Shown: positions 44,408-55,287 of the stretch, in pieces | How the letters are laid out: the number at the start of each line of letters is the position of its first letter | Numbering within the stretch: the stretch's first letter is position 1 | DNA from: Truepera radiovictrix DSM 17093 | GTDB lineage: Bacteria; Deinococcota; Deinococci; Deinococcales; Trueperaceae | Assembly (NCBI RefSeq): GCF_000092425.1 | Contig: NC_014221.1 | Location: 1,059,001 to 1,123,000 of the forward strand | Direction: 5' to 3' | DNA: 64,000 bases | Made by a program: the position numbers and the translations under genes | The notes under the pieces: model-generated | The model's database searches: none | The model's input: only the letters and a program-made list of their open reading frames with translations | Told to the model about the DNA's origin: nothing

Positions 44408-45049
44408 GTGCCGCCGTGGTCGCGCGTGGAGGGTGCGCTCCGGTTGGCGCTGCTCCTCAACCGCCCCCTCCTGCTGAGCTACCTCGTCGCCGTGCCCACG
44501 GCCCTCTACCTGCTCACGCTGATGTCCGACGTCGCTGCGGAGCGGTGGCTCGTCCTGGAGGTCTTGTTCATCCCCTTGGGCGTCGTTTTCAGTGCGGATA
44601 CGTTTCTAGGACGCTACGAAAGGGGGGAGCTCGAGCTCCTGCTAGCGCGCCGTTCGGCCCGTGCGCTCTTCGTGTGCCTCGTTGCGCCTAGCGTCGCCCT
44701 GCTGCTCCTCGGCAGCGGAAGTATCAGCTTGTTGGTGTCGCAAGGGGGTCCGCTCGCTGCGCTCGCTCGCGCAGCGTTGCTGCTCGGCGCGACGCATCTC
44801 TTGCTCGTTCTCACGCGTAGCCGTCCGTTCGCCCTGTCGCTCTTCGGCCTGTGGTGGCTTACTGGCTTCGCCTTTATGGTGCCCTGGGTTGAAGCGGCGC
44901 CTACAGCGCTGCTGCTCCTGCACCCCATGCGCCTCAGCGGGGGTGGGGCGATGGACGCGGGCCTTGAGGGCGCTACGCTGCTCGTGGGTGTCGGTTCGTT
45001 CGTGGCCGCTTGGTGGGCGGTTGGCCGCGCGAAGCGGTGGGTGACCTGA
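44408..45049 (+). CDS. Small ABC-2-like membrane protein
   Basis: About 213 residues with six hydrophobic segments: RLALLLNRPLLLSYLVAV, WLVLEVLFIPLGVVFSADTF, LFVCLVAPSVALLLLGSGSI, ALLLGATHLLLVL, FALSLFGLWWLTGFAFMVPWV and GATLLVGVGSFVAAWWAVG. The GRYERGELELLLARRSA stretch resembles the cytoplasmic coupling loop of ABC-2 permeases, which often reads ExxxGTlelLLarP. It is the last of three genes of this exporter operon. GTG 44408 is chosen as start, but no ribosome-binding site decides it; GTG 44366 within the previous gene is possible. Confidence 0.6.
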   Translation: MPPWSRVEGALRLALLLNRPLLLSYLVAVPTALYLLTLMSDVAAERWLVLEVLFIPLGVVFSADTFLGRYERGELELLLARRSARALFVCLVAPSVALLLLGSGSISLLVSQGGPLAALARAALLLGATHLLLVLTRSRPFALSLFGLWWLTGFAFMVPWVEAAPTALLLLHPMRLSGGGAMDAGLEGATLLVGVGSFVAAWWAVGRAKRWVT

Positions 45050-45152
45050 GGCGCGCCGCCCTGCGGGAGCGCTCCCTTGGCGTTTGCGCGACCGGTTACC
45101 GGCCGGTCGCTGTGACGGTGACAGGCGTTTTGCCGCTAGGTGTTCCGCGGCG

Positions 45153-46133
45153 CTATGGCGCCAGCGTGAGGTGTGCCGCAACTTGCTCGAGCCCCGCGAC
45201 GCCTTCGATGTCCCGCGCAAAGAGCGGAACGTGTAGCTGGGGCCAGTTGGCGAAGCGGGTTGCAATCTCCCCGAGGTACACCCGTTCTTGCGCCCGTCGG
45301 GTAGCCCAGAACGGCCCCTCGGCTTCGGCCGGTAGCACGCGGTTGACGACGAGCCCAGCGACCGGCACCCGAAAGCGTGCAAGCGTGTCGAGCGCTTTGG
45401 CGCTCTCCAAGATGGGCAGCTTTTCAGGGGTCAACACGAGCACGAAGGCGCACCGATCGGCGTCTAAGAGCAGCCTGCGGGCGCGGTGAAACTTGCGGCG
45501 GCGGGCGAGGAGTACGCTAGTGATGCGCCCCTCGCGGCTGTCGGGGAGTGCGTCCGGATCGTCAAAATAGGTGAGGTCGCTCCCCTTGCCGCCGAGCTGA
45601 GCGAGCATCCTGCCCAACCGGCCGCTGCGCTCGCGCTGCTGCAGCATCCCGTCGACCCAGGCACCCATCACCTCGGGGAGCGACAGGAGCCGCATGGTGT
45701 GGCCCGTCGGTGCGGTATCGAAGACGACCCGGTCGTAACCTTCGCTCGCCGCCTCCATAACGTCGGCGACGCGTTCTAGCAGCGCCGCCTCGAGCGCCCC
45801 CGGCGCCTGACGGGTCATGCGCATCTGCCGGTCGATTTCACCGTAGAGGTGAGGGGGCATGAGGGTGCGCAAGGTGCGGCTAACGCCGGCGACATAACGA
45901 TCGGCTTCCCCTTCGGGATCGATTTCAAGCCCCCACAACCCGTCTGCTAAGGGGTACTCGCGTTCACCGAGCTGGCAACCGAAAAGGTCGCCGAGCGAGT
46001 GCGCGGGGTCGGTTGAGACGAGCAAGCAGCGTTCACCGCGCCGCGCCCACTGCAGCGCGAGCGCGGCGGCGGTGGTGGTTTTGCCGACCCCCCCCTTGCC
46101 CCCTACGAAGACGATGCGCTGCTGCTCGAGCAC
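45153..46133 (-). CDS. ArsA/Get3-family ATPase
   Basis: The 326-residue protein has the deviant P-loop GGKGGVGKTT (residues about 11-20), the Switch I STDPAHSLGDLF, and Switch II DTAPTGHTMRLLSLP. There is one ATPase domain, as in Get3-type proteins, not the doubled ArsA of enterobacteria. No arsenic-binding cysteine trio and no arsB or arsC are nearby, so arsenite export is unlikely. It follows a small protein and cstA on the same strand (12-bp gap), pointing to a membrane-protein-related or chaperone role for this module. Confidence 0.85.
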   Translation of the reverse strand: MLEQQRIVFVGGKGGVGKTTTAAALALQWARRGERCLLVSTDPAHSLGDLFGCQLGEREYPLADGLWGLEIDPEGEADRYVAGVSRTLRTLMPPHLYGEIDRQMRMTRQAPGALEAALLERVADVMEAASEGYDRVVFDTAPTGHTMRLLSLPEVMGAWVDGMLQQRERSGRLGRMLAQLGGKGSDLTYFDDPDALPDSREGRITSVLLARRRKFHRARRLLLDADRCAFVLVLTPEKLPILESAKALDTLARFRVPVAGLVVNRVLPAEAEGPFWATRRAQERVYLGEIATRFANWPQLHVPLFARDIEGVAGLEQVAAHLTLAP

Positions 46134-46145
46134 GTCGCAAGTACT

Positions 46146-46403
46146 CTAGCAGCACCTGAAGTGGTCTAGAGGCGAGCGTTCCATCCCCATCCGGGTGTGC
46201 CACGCGTGAAAACGGTCGTAGAGCAGGGGTTGTAGCTCGAGGGTGTAGTAGGTGGCGGGGTTTTCGACGCCTAACAGCTCGGCGAAGACCATCAGCATAA
46301 ATAGGTCGTCTTGGTCGCGTTTGGCTCTCGCCACGGCGCTGCGGTAGGGGGCTGCGTAAAACTCGCTTAAAAAGTCCTGTACGGTTTTGAACGTTGCGCG
46401 CAT
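46146..46403 (-). CDS. Small protein ending in Cys-Cys, resembling the cory-CC-star family
   Basis: This 85-residue protein (MRATFKTVQDFLSEFYAAPYRSAVARAKRDQDDLFMLMVF at the start, split here as FKTVQDFLSEFY and DDLFMLMVFAELLGVENP) is mostly helical and ends in HFRCC. It resembles the small family named cory-CC-star for its C-terminal Cys pair; the name is from memory and not a search. Its ATG overlaps the cstA stop, and an ArsA-like ATPase follows within 12 bp. The terminal Cys pair could bind metal or be modified. Function unknown. Confidence 0.6.
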   Translation of the reverse strand: MRATFKTVQDFLSEFYAAPYRSAVARAKRDQDDLFMLMVFAELLGVENPATYYTLELQPLLYDRFHAWHTRMGMERSPLDHFRCC

Positions 46404-48079
46404 CAGTCCCCCGGTTGGGTGGCGCCCTGGCGGGCGCGGTAGAAGGCGGAGAACGACTCGAGGCTCACCCAGATCGCCGCGATAAGGATCAGCGTGCCCA
46501 TCGAGACGAGCAGCCAGTTCTGCTGCTGCCAGAAGGTGCCGAGCTGGATAAAGAGGGCCATCACCGTCATCACCACCAGGAAAACCATCGGCAGCAGGGT
46601 GTAGATCGTCGGCCTGCCTAGCTTGCGCAGAAAAACGGTGATGACGAGCAACGTAAGGCCGGCGAGAAGCTGATTGGTGGCGCCGAAAAGGGGCCAGATG
46701 ACGAGCCCCCCGGTGCCGCCCCCCTCACCCGCGCCGAACGCTAGCGCCACGCAGGCTGCAACGGCGAGCCCGGTGGCGACCCAGCCCTTGCCGAGTACGG
46801 GCAGGTTGTAGATGGTGCCCCACTCCTGGATGATGTAGCGTTGTAACCGCACCCCCGTGTCCATCGTCGTGGCGGCGAAAAGCACGACCATCACCGACAG
46901 CAGCGTAGCGGCGAAAGCGGTCGGGATACCGAGCCCCTGGTTGATGATCGCAGCGCCTCCTTGCACGAACGTGCTCGCCCCACCGGCAGCGAAGCTGCTG
47001 TACACCCCCTCCCAGTCGCCCAGCGAAGCGAAACCTGCGGTGCACGCGATGACCGTCGCGAGCGCCAGGGCGCCCTCGCCCGATGAGCCTAAGTAACCCA
47101 CAAAGCGCGCGTCGGTCTCCTTGTCGAGCTGTTTCGAGGTCGTGCCCGAGGCGACCAGCCCGTGAAAACCGGAGATGGCCCCGCAGGCGATGGTGACGAA
47201 GAGCAAAGGGACCAAAGGGGGTACGTCGGTCGGCGGGTTGGGGTTGATGGCCGGGGCGACGACCGTGGGGTTGGCCAGCAAGATGGCGAGGTAGAGGATA
47301 CCGAGGCCGATGAAAAGCTGCAACCCGTTGACGTAGTCGCGCGGTTGCAGCAGTAGCCAGACCGGCAGCAGCGAGGCGATAAAGGCGTACGTAAAGAGCA
47401 CGATGACCCACAACCCGTTGGGAGCGAGCCCGAAAACCCCGTCGGGGAGCGAGATGGGTAAAACCTGGCCGACGCCCAAAAACAGGTACAACACGACGAG
47501 CGCGCCCACAGAAGGCCAGAGCAGCCCTACCCCACGGCGGTAGAGCAAGTAACCCACGACGAGGGCCACGGCGATCACGATCCACGTCGGGGCGACCGAG
47601 GAGGGGAAGTCCACGAACAAGTTGGCGATGACGATCGCGAAGACCGCGTTGACCATGAGCAAGACGAGAAAGATAACGATCATAAACAGGCTTCTCGCCC
47701 GTTTACCGACGATGTCTTCGGTGAGCGCGCCGACCGAGCGGGCGCGGTTGCGGACGCTCGCCCAGAGGGCCCCGAAGTCGTGCACACCGGCGAAAAAGAT
47801 GGTGCCCAGAACGACCCATAAAAAAGCCGGCAACCACCCCCAGATCACGGCGATAGCGGGCCCGACGATGGGCGCTGCGCCCGCGACCGACGTGAAGTGG
47901 TGCCCCCACAACACGAAGCGGTTGGTCGGGACGTAGTCTACGCCGTCCTCGAGCTCGTGGGACGGCGTTTTAAAGTTGGGGTCGAGTCGGTAGATGGTGG
48001 TGGCGACGAACCTCGAGTACACCCCGTACCCGATGGCAAAGGCGGCCAATCCGACAACGGCTAAAAGAATGGCGTTCAT
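46403..48079 (-). CDS. cstA: CstA-family carbon starvation protein / pyruvate transporter
   Basis: The 558-residue membrane protein has about 14-16 helices and the CstA hallmarks: the TNRFVLWGHHFTSVAGAAPIVGPAIAVIWGWLPA region (residues about 45-78; note VLWGHHF and IVGPA), HDFGALWASVRNRARS, CGAISGFHGLVASGTTSKQ, and the C-terminal WPLFGATNQLLAGL. Family members import peptides or pyruvate under carbon starvation. ATG 48079 is preceded by GAGGGGAC at proper distance. It overlaps the next small gene by one codon, forming an operon with the CC-protein and ArsA-like ATPase. Confidence 0.92.
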   Translation of the reverse strand: MNAILLAVVGLAAFAIGYGVYSRFVATTIYRLDPNFKTPSHELEDGVDYVPTNRFVLWGHHFTSVAGAAPIVGPAIAVIWGWLPAFLWVVLGTIFFAGVHDFGALWASVRNRARSVGALTEDIVGKRARSLFMIVIFLVLLMVNAVFAIVIANLFVDFPSSVAPTWIVIAVALVVGYLLYRRGVGLLWPSVGALVVLYLFLGVGQVLPISLPDGVFGLAPNGLWVIVLFTYAFIASLLPVWLLLQPRDYVNGLQLFIGLGILYLAILLANPTVVAPAINPNPPTDVPPLVPLLFVTIACGAISGFHGLVASGTTSKQLDKETDARFVGYLGSSGEGALALATVIACTAGFASLGDWEGVYSSFAAGGASTFVQGGAAIINQGLGIPTAFAATLLSVMVVLFAATTMDTGVRLQRYIIQEWGTIYNLPVLGKGWVATGLAVAACVALAFGAGEGGGTGGLVIWPLFGATNQLLAGLTLLVITVFLRKLGRPTIYTLLPMVFLVVMTVMALFIQLGTFWQQQNWLLVSMGTLILIAAIWVSLESFSAFYRARQGATQPGD

Positions 48080-48365
48080 GGTGTCCCCTCTCACGGCCCT
48101 GACGGGGTGGTCCGTAACCTCGGCGCCTTTAGGACAGGTTGCTTGACGTTCAGTATAAAGGTTAAAGCGTAACGGTGCTGCAACCCTAACCGCCGTACGC
48201 TAGGGATAGGGCGACCGAGGGCGTAGCCTACGCCCACAACGCCCACCGTCGGGTGCGCCTTAGCTAAGGCTGGACGGTGTTACGCGGTGCGTTCGGCGCG
48301 ACTAGAAGAGGCGCCGCGGGAGGGGCTAGCGTGTCGCCTCGCTCTCGCGGACGCGCCGAACACAG
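48080..48365. other. Divergent intergenic region between cstA and the FtsX-type permease
   Basis: No gene is supported here. On the minus strand TATACT (complement of 48152-48157) could be the cstA -10. One GCAACC occurs on the plus strand at 48180-48185 and one inverted at 48138-48143, the same core as the heptamer repeats near 41.65-41.71 kb, but not as an 11-bp pair. The remainder shows only GC-rich sequence. Confidence 0.3.
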
Positions 48366-48427
48366 GTGGCGTTGGCCGCTTTGAAAGAGCGGCGGGAAAG
48401 GGGTAAGCGCTGCGGTTCACGCTCGCC

Positions 48428-50752
48428 ATGTCGTCCTTCCTGCTCGCACTCATCGTCGGGCTGGGTGGCTGGCTGCTGGTCTTTGGCGCGCGCGCGGTCC
48501 GCTGGGTGGAGGGGAGTTCGCGCGACTATGTGGTGGGGCGAGACCCGACCCTCGAGCCCCGTAGCGACGCGAACCTTTCGCTCAGCCACTTCGGGGAGGC
48601 GCTGAGGGCGCTGCAGCGCAGCGTCCCCGGCGACTACCGCGCTTACGCCAAAACGTCGCTCACGGGGCGGCGTATCGAACTGGAGGACGGCGCCAGCTTC
48701 CCGCTCTTTAGAGAGCTGTATGTGAGCGCTACCTTCTTCAGTGCTAGGGGGGTGGAGGTGCAGCGTGGTCGCCTGTGGGACGAGGCGGAGGGGGGCGCTG
48801 CCGTCATCGGCTACGGGCTCGCCCGGAGGCTTTTCGGCGCGGCGCAGCTCGCCGTAGGGAAGCGCGTCCGGCTCTACGCTCCGGGGGCGGTGACAAACAC
48901 CGAAGAAAAGGTCATCGTCGGGGTTTTGGGGCCGAGCCCCTCTCAAGACCCCGAGCTCGACGCCGACGACGCGCTCGTGTTGCCGCTCGCGAGGCGGCTG
49001 GAGGAGGAGCAGGGAGAGCCCCTTTACCTCTTCGTCCGCTTTGAAGGCGCTTCTGAGGCCGAGCGGGTCGTACCCCACATGCGCGCTTGGTCGGAGGCGC
49101 ACTTTGGCCCGGAGGGTATCGCCGAACCGATAGATAACCTCGTGCAGGAGCGGGGCCGCTTTGCCGAGGACGCCTTGGAAAGTCTAGCGGCTAGGCGCAT
49201 TACACTCGTCACGTTTACCGTGCTGCTCACCCTTGCTATGGTCACGACGCTCTACACGCACCTCGGTTGGTCGTACGCGCTCGAGCGGCGCCGCTTGGGG
49301 CTCGAGCGCGCGCTGGGAGCGTCACGCGTAGGGGCGACGCTCGCCTTCGCCAAGGGCCAGCTCTTGTGGAGCCTCATCGGGGGCGGCGCAGGAGGTATCG
49401 GCTTGTGGCTGCTTGGGCCCAGGTTGGGGGCGCGTTTGGGCAGCTTGGAACCCCCGCTGCTCCTCCTCGCGGCGCTGGTTCCTTCACTGACGCTGCTCCC
49501 GCTCCTCGTGGCGACCCTCGCACCCCTGATGCGTCAGCCCGTGGCCGTCTCGCTGCGGCCTCCGCGACCTCGCGGGTGCGCTCGCCTCCCCATCTACCTG
49601 GCGTACGGCGGGCTCTCGTTGGCGCTTTCGGGCGGGATTGCGGCGACGCAGGTCTACCTGCACCTGCGAGGGGAGGCGTCCGGCTTAGAAGCGCGCTTTT
49701 CGAGGCTTTATACCCTCCAGACGGGCGCGAGCGTGCTCGACTTTCGCGCCGAACGCGCCCTCGAAGCGCTTCAAGCCGTCCCCGCTTTTGGTGGGGAGGA
49801 CGTGAGGGCGCTGACGTCGCTCCCAGGGGTCCGTCGGGGGAGTTTGGCGCAAACGCTGCCACACCTGACGGTCAGCTCGGGTGGGCGGCAGCTCTCCGCG
49901 TGGACCGTCGTGGCCGACGGAGCCTACATGGGGCTGTTGGGGCTGAGCTACGGGGAGGGGACGGGTGCGCCGGAGGGGTGCGCGGTGAGTCGGCGCGTGG
50001 CTGACGCGTTGAGGGTCGGGATCGGCGCGCGCCTCGAGCTGTCGGGGAGGGGGGGTGTAGCGACCTGCGTCGTCAGCGGCACCTTGGCGCCCCCTCCCGC
50101 TCACTGGGGGTGGCTGATCGCCGACCTGCCCGAGGTCGTCGTGGCGCCCGCAGCGGGCCGCGGTTTGACGGGTGCCGTCTCTGCCGAGGCCCCCTTTCGC
50201 TCGACGCGGGTGCTGCTCGAGCTCGCCTCGCCAGAAGCTGCGCAGGAGGTCGAGGCGTGGCGCGTGCGGTCGCGGCCCGAGGTGCGAGCGGAGCTGCTGC
50301 CGCACGTCCCGGACGTCCAGGTGCTGCTTTCGGCGTGGCGCGCCGAGGTGCGGCTGGCCCTCCTCATGGCCCTACTCGCCCTGGGCGTCGGGGTGACGGG
50401 CGTCTTGAGCGGCGGGTTGCTTTTTGTACGCCGCGAACGGGCTCGTGTCGCGCTGGACCGGGCGCTGGGCCTGTCCGCGCGTCGCCTCACCCGACTATGG
50501 TGGCTGCAGACGCTCGGTCTGGGGCTGCTCTGCGTCTTGGCCGGTGGGTCGGTCGGATACGCGCTCACCATTAGGCTCTACAACGCCCTGAGCCTCGCTG
50601 CGCCGGGCTGGCCTACGCTCGAGGCTGCCGTGCTGCATCCGGGTCTGGTGCTGTTAACGGTTCTGGTACTTTTAGCCGCCAGTACGGCGGGCGTTCTTTT
50701 GGCGGCGCGTTGGGTGCGGCGGCAGGCGCTCCTCCCCCATGAGGGCCGTTAA
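48428..50752 (+). CDS. FtsX/MacB-type ABC transporter permease, N-terminus possibly frameshifted
   Basis: The 774-residue protein has the FtsX plan: a first helix (SSFLLALIVGLGGWLLVFG), a periplasmic MacB-PCD-like domain to about residue 255, three helices (LVTFTVLLTLAMVTTLYTHL, then two more to residue 370), another helix and soluble domain, and three C-terminal helices (LLMALLALGVGVTGVLSGGLLF to the end). The frame starts at ATG 48428, but VALAALKERRERGKR encoded one base out of frame at 48366-48410 looks like the missing cytoplasmic N-terminus (next residues LRFTLA in the main frame). One deleted C at about 48410 would explain this. No ATPase gene is adjacent; the LolD-like partner type occurs only in the ABC-SARP fusion. 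Confidence 0.8.
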   Translation: MSSFLLALIVGLGGWLLVFGARAVRWVEGSSRDYVVGRDPTLEPRSDANLSLSHFGEALRALQRSVPGDYRAYAKTSLTGRRIELEDGASFPLFRELYVSATFFSARGVEVQRGRLWDEAEGGAAVIGYGLARRLFGAAQLAVGKRVRLYAPGAVTNTEEKVIVGVLGPSPSQDPELDADDALVLPLARRLEEEQGEPLYLFVRFEGASEAERVVPHMRAWSEAHFGPEGIAEPIDNLVQERGRFAEDALESLAARRITLVTFTVLLTLAMVTTLYTHLGWSYALERRRLGLERALGASRVGATLAFAKGQLLWSLIGGGAGGIGLWLLGPRLGARLGSLEPPLLLLAALVPSLTLLPLLVATLAPLMRQPVAVSLRPPRPRGCARLPIYLAYGGLSLALSGGIAATQVYLHLRGEASGLEARFSRLYTLQTGASVLDFRAERALEALQAVPAFGGEDVRALTSLPGVRRGSLAQTLPHLTVSSGGRQLSAWTVVADGAYMGLLGLSYGEGTGAPEGCAVSRRVADALRVGIGARLELSGRGGVATCVVSGTLAPPPAHWGWLIADLPEVVVAPAAGRGLTGAVSAEAPFRSTRVLLELASPEAAQEVEAWRVRSRPEVRAELLPHVPDVQVLLSAWRAEVRLALLMALLALGVGVTGVLSGGLLFVRRERARVALDRALGLSARRLTRLWWLQTLGLGLLCVLAGGSVGYALTIRLYNALSLAAPGWPTLEAAVLHPGLVLLTVLVLLAASTAGVLLAARWVRRQALLPHEGR

Positions 50753-50761
50753 CCGCGTTAA

Positions 50762-50785
50762 GAGGCGGGGCCAGGGCCCCGCCTC
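50762..50785. terminator. Strong hairpin between convergent permease and pullulanase genes
   Basis: GAGGCGGGGC (50762-50771) pairs perfectly with GCCCCGCCTC (50776-50785) around a CAGG loop. It lies between two convergent stop codons and can work as a shared transcript end, though no T-run follows. Confidence 0.5.
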
Positions 50786-50809
50786 GAGTCGCCAGCTTGC
50801 TCCCTAGGT

Positions 50810-53845
<3,036 letters not shown>

Positions 53846-53942
53846 AAACCTCCTAAACGCTGCTTGTGAACTTCCCCTTAGCTTACCCCGTCAGCAAGGT
53901 GCGAGCGGGTACGAGCGGCGGCTGGCGCAGGGTACAACGCAC

Positions 53943-53966
53943 AAAAAAAGCGGGCCGAAGCCCGCA
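53943..53966 (-). terminator. Rho-independent terminator of the Alternative Complex III operon
   Basis: On the minus strand GCGGGC, a TTCG tetraloop and GCCCGC form a six-base stem followed by seven T residues. It lies 26 bases beyond the stop of the cytochrome c gene. It is the clearest intrinsic terminator of the window. Confidence 0.9.
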
Positions 53967-53991
53967 CAGCCAAGCCGAGAGGAGAAGAGCG

Positions 53992-55287
53992 CTACTCGCT
54001 CCCCGACAGGCCGAGCTGTTGGCGCAGCGCGTAGACGTCGTTGCTCGAGCGCGCTGTGGCGCGCTGCTCGGCGACCTCGGCGGTCGCGAAGGGGGTGAAG
54101 CCCTGGAGCTGCTGGTTGCCGTCCCAAGCGGTCACGACGTAGTTGAGGATGTTCGCGATGTCGTCGTCCGAGAGCTGCTGCCAGGGGGGCATGACGCCGT
54201 TGTAGGTCTGCCCCTCGACCTGAATCTCGCCCTGCAGGCCGTAGAGCAGGAGGTTGATGAGGTAGGCGCGGCCGCCCTCGGCGTTGTAGAGCGAGGCGGC
54301 GTGCCCGGCGACGGGCGGGAAGGCGCCTGGGATCCCCGCGCCGTTGACCTGGTGGCACGACGCGCAGTTGGCTTCGTAAGCCGCTTGACCGGCCGTGAGC
54401 ACCTCGGGAACGCCGCCCGCAGGGGCCGCTTCGGCGCTCGTCTCACCCGCGCCCGCAGCTTCCGCCGGGGCCTCTGGCGCGGCCGGGGGCTCCTGCGCGG
54501 GCGCTTCGGCCATCGCTTCGGGGGCTGCTCCCTCGGCGGGGGGCGCCTCGGCGGTTGGGGGCGCTTGCGCGTCAGCCGGCGCTTCGGCGACGCCTTCTTG
54601 CGCTGCGCCCGCGGCGGGCGCCGTATCGGCCGGGGCGGCGGCGAGCGCGGTGCTCACCTCGTCAAGACCCCGCTCGGCAAGGAGCGCCATCGCCTCCTCG
54701 ATGGGGATGCGGGCGGTTTGGCCGTCGCCGTTAAGCTCGAGGGCGCCCAGGCGCTGCGTGGCCTCCTCGAGCGTGCGCTGGTGCTGCGTGTTGTCAGCAG
54801 GGGTGTAGCGCGCGCGGTTGGTCGACGAGGCGAGCGTCAAGATCACCGTGATGACCAGAGCGGCGAGGATCCCGCTCGCGATAAAGAGGTTGCGCAGCGT
54901 GTTCGCCGAGACGAGGTAGTCGCGCGGCGCCGGCTCGCGGCGCGGGCGGGGGGGTTCGTCCGCCGCGGCGGCGTTTGCCGCTTCGTCGGACGCGTCCGCC
55001 TCGACGCGGTCGACCATGGCGTTGTCCTCGGCGTCGGTGAGGGGCCGGTGCTGGCGCTCCTGCTTGTCGAGCTCGCGCTCACCCTCGGCTTCAAACTCCT
55101 TTTCGAGGAGGTTGTCGCGCTCCTCTTGGGCGCGCGTGTCCTCGTTGGGCCGCAGCGCCTTGGCCTCCTCCTGCGCGTCGCGCGGGTTGTCGCCCGGGTG
55201 GAGGTCGCTGAGGTCGCGGTGTGGGGTGTCCTGACCGGCGTCCGCGCCCTCGGGCTGGCGGTCGTCGGGGTTTTTGGGGTTAGTCAT
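53992..55287 (-). CDS. Membrane-anchored cytochrome c with a long Ala/Pro/Glu linker
   Basis: The 431-residue protein has an acidic, charged N-terminal half of cytoplasmic type (residues 1-130, many Glu/Asp/Arg), one transmembrane helix (LFIASGILAALVITVILTLA, about 136-155), a low-complexity Ala/Pro/Glu linker (about 230-310) and a C-terminal cytochrome c domain with heme motif CASCH near residue 325 and a PPW or GVMPPWQQLSDDD Met-ligand segment. It overlaps the actF stop by eight bases and closes the operon, so it is probably the electron acceptor or tethered shuttle for Alternative Complex III. The long cytoplasmic extension is unusual and I cannot assign it. Confidence 0.85.
   Translation of the reverse strand: MTNPKNPDDRQPEGADAGQDTPHRDLSDLHPGDNPRDAQEEAKALRPNEDTRAQEERDNLLEKEFEAEGERELDKQERQHRPLTDAEDNAMVDRVEADASDEAANAAAADEPPRPRREPAPRDYLVSANTLRNLFIASGILAALVITVILTLASSTNRARYTPADNTQHQRTLEEATQRLGALELNGDGQTARIPIEEAMALLAERGLDEVSTALAAAPADTAPAAGAAQEGVAEAPADAQAPPTAEAPPAEGAAPEAMAEAPAQEPPAAPEAPAEAAGAGETSAEAAPAGGVPEVLTAGQAAYEANCASCHQVNGAGIPGAFPPVAGHAASLYNAEGGRAYLINLLLYGLQGEIQVEGQTYNGVMPPWQQLSDDDIANILNYVVTAWDGNQQLQGFTPFATAEVAEQRATARSSNDVYALRQQLGLSGSE

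Noticed and set aside
45153-46133. Arsenite efflux ATPase assignment for the ArsA-like protein
   Set aside because: It has a single ATPase domain and no arsenic-binding cysteines, and no arsB, arsC or arsR is adjacent. A Get3-like role with the CstA operon fits better.
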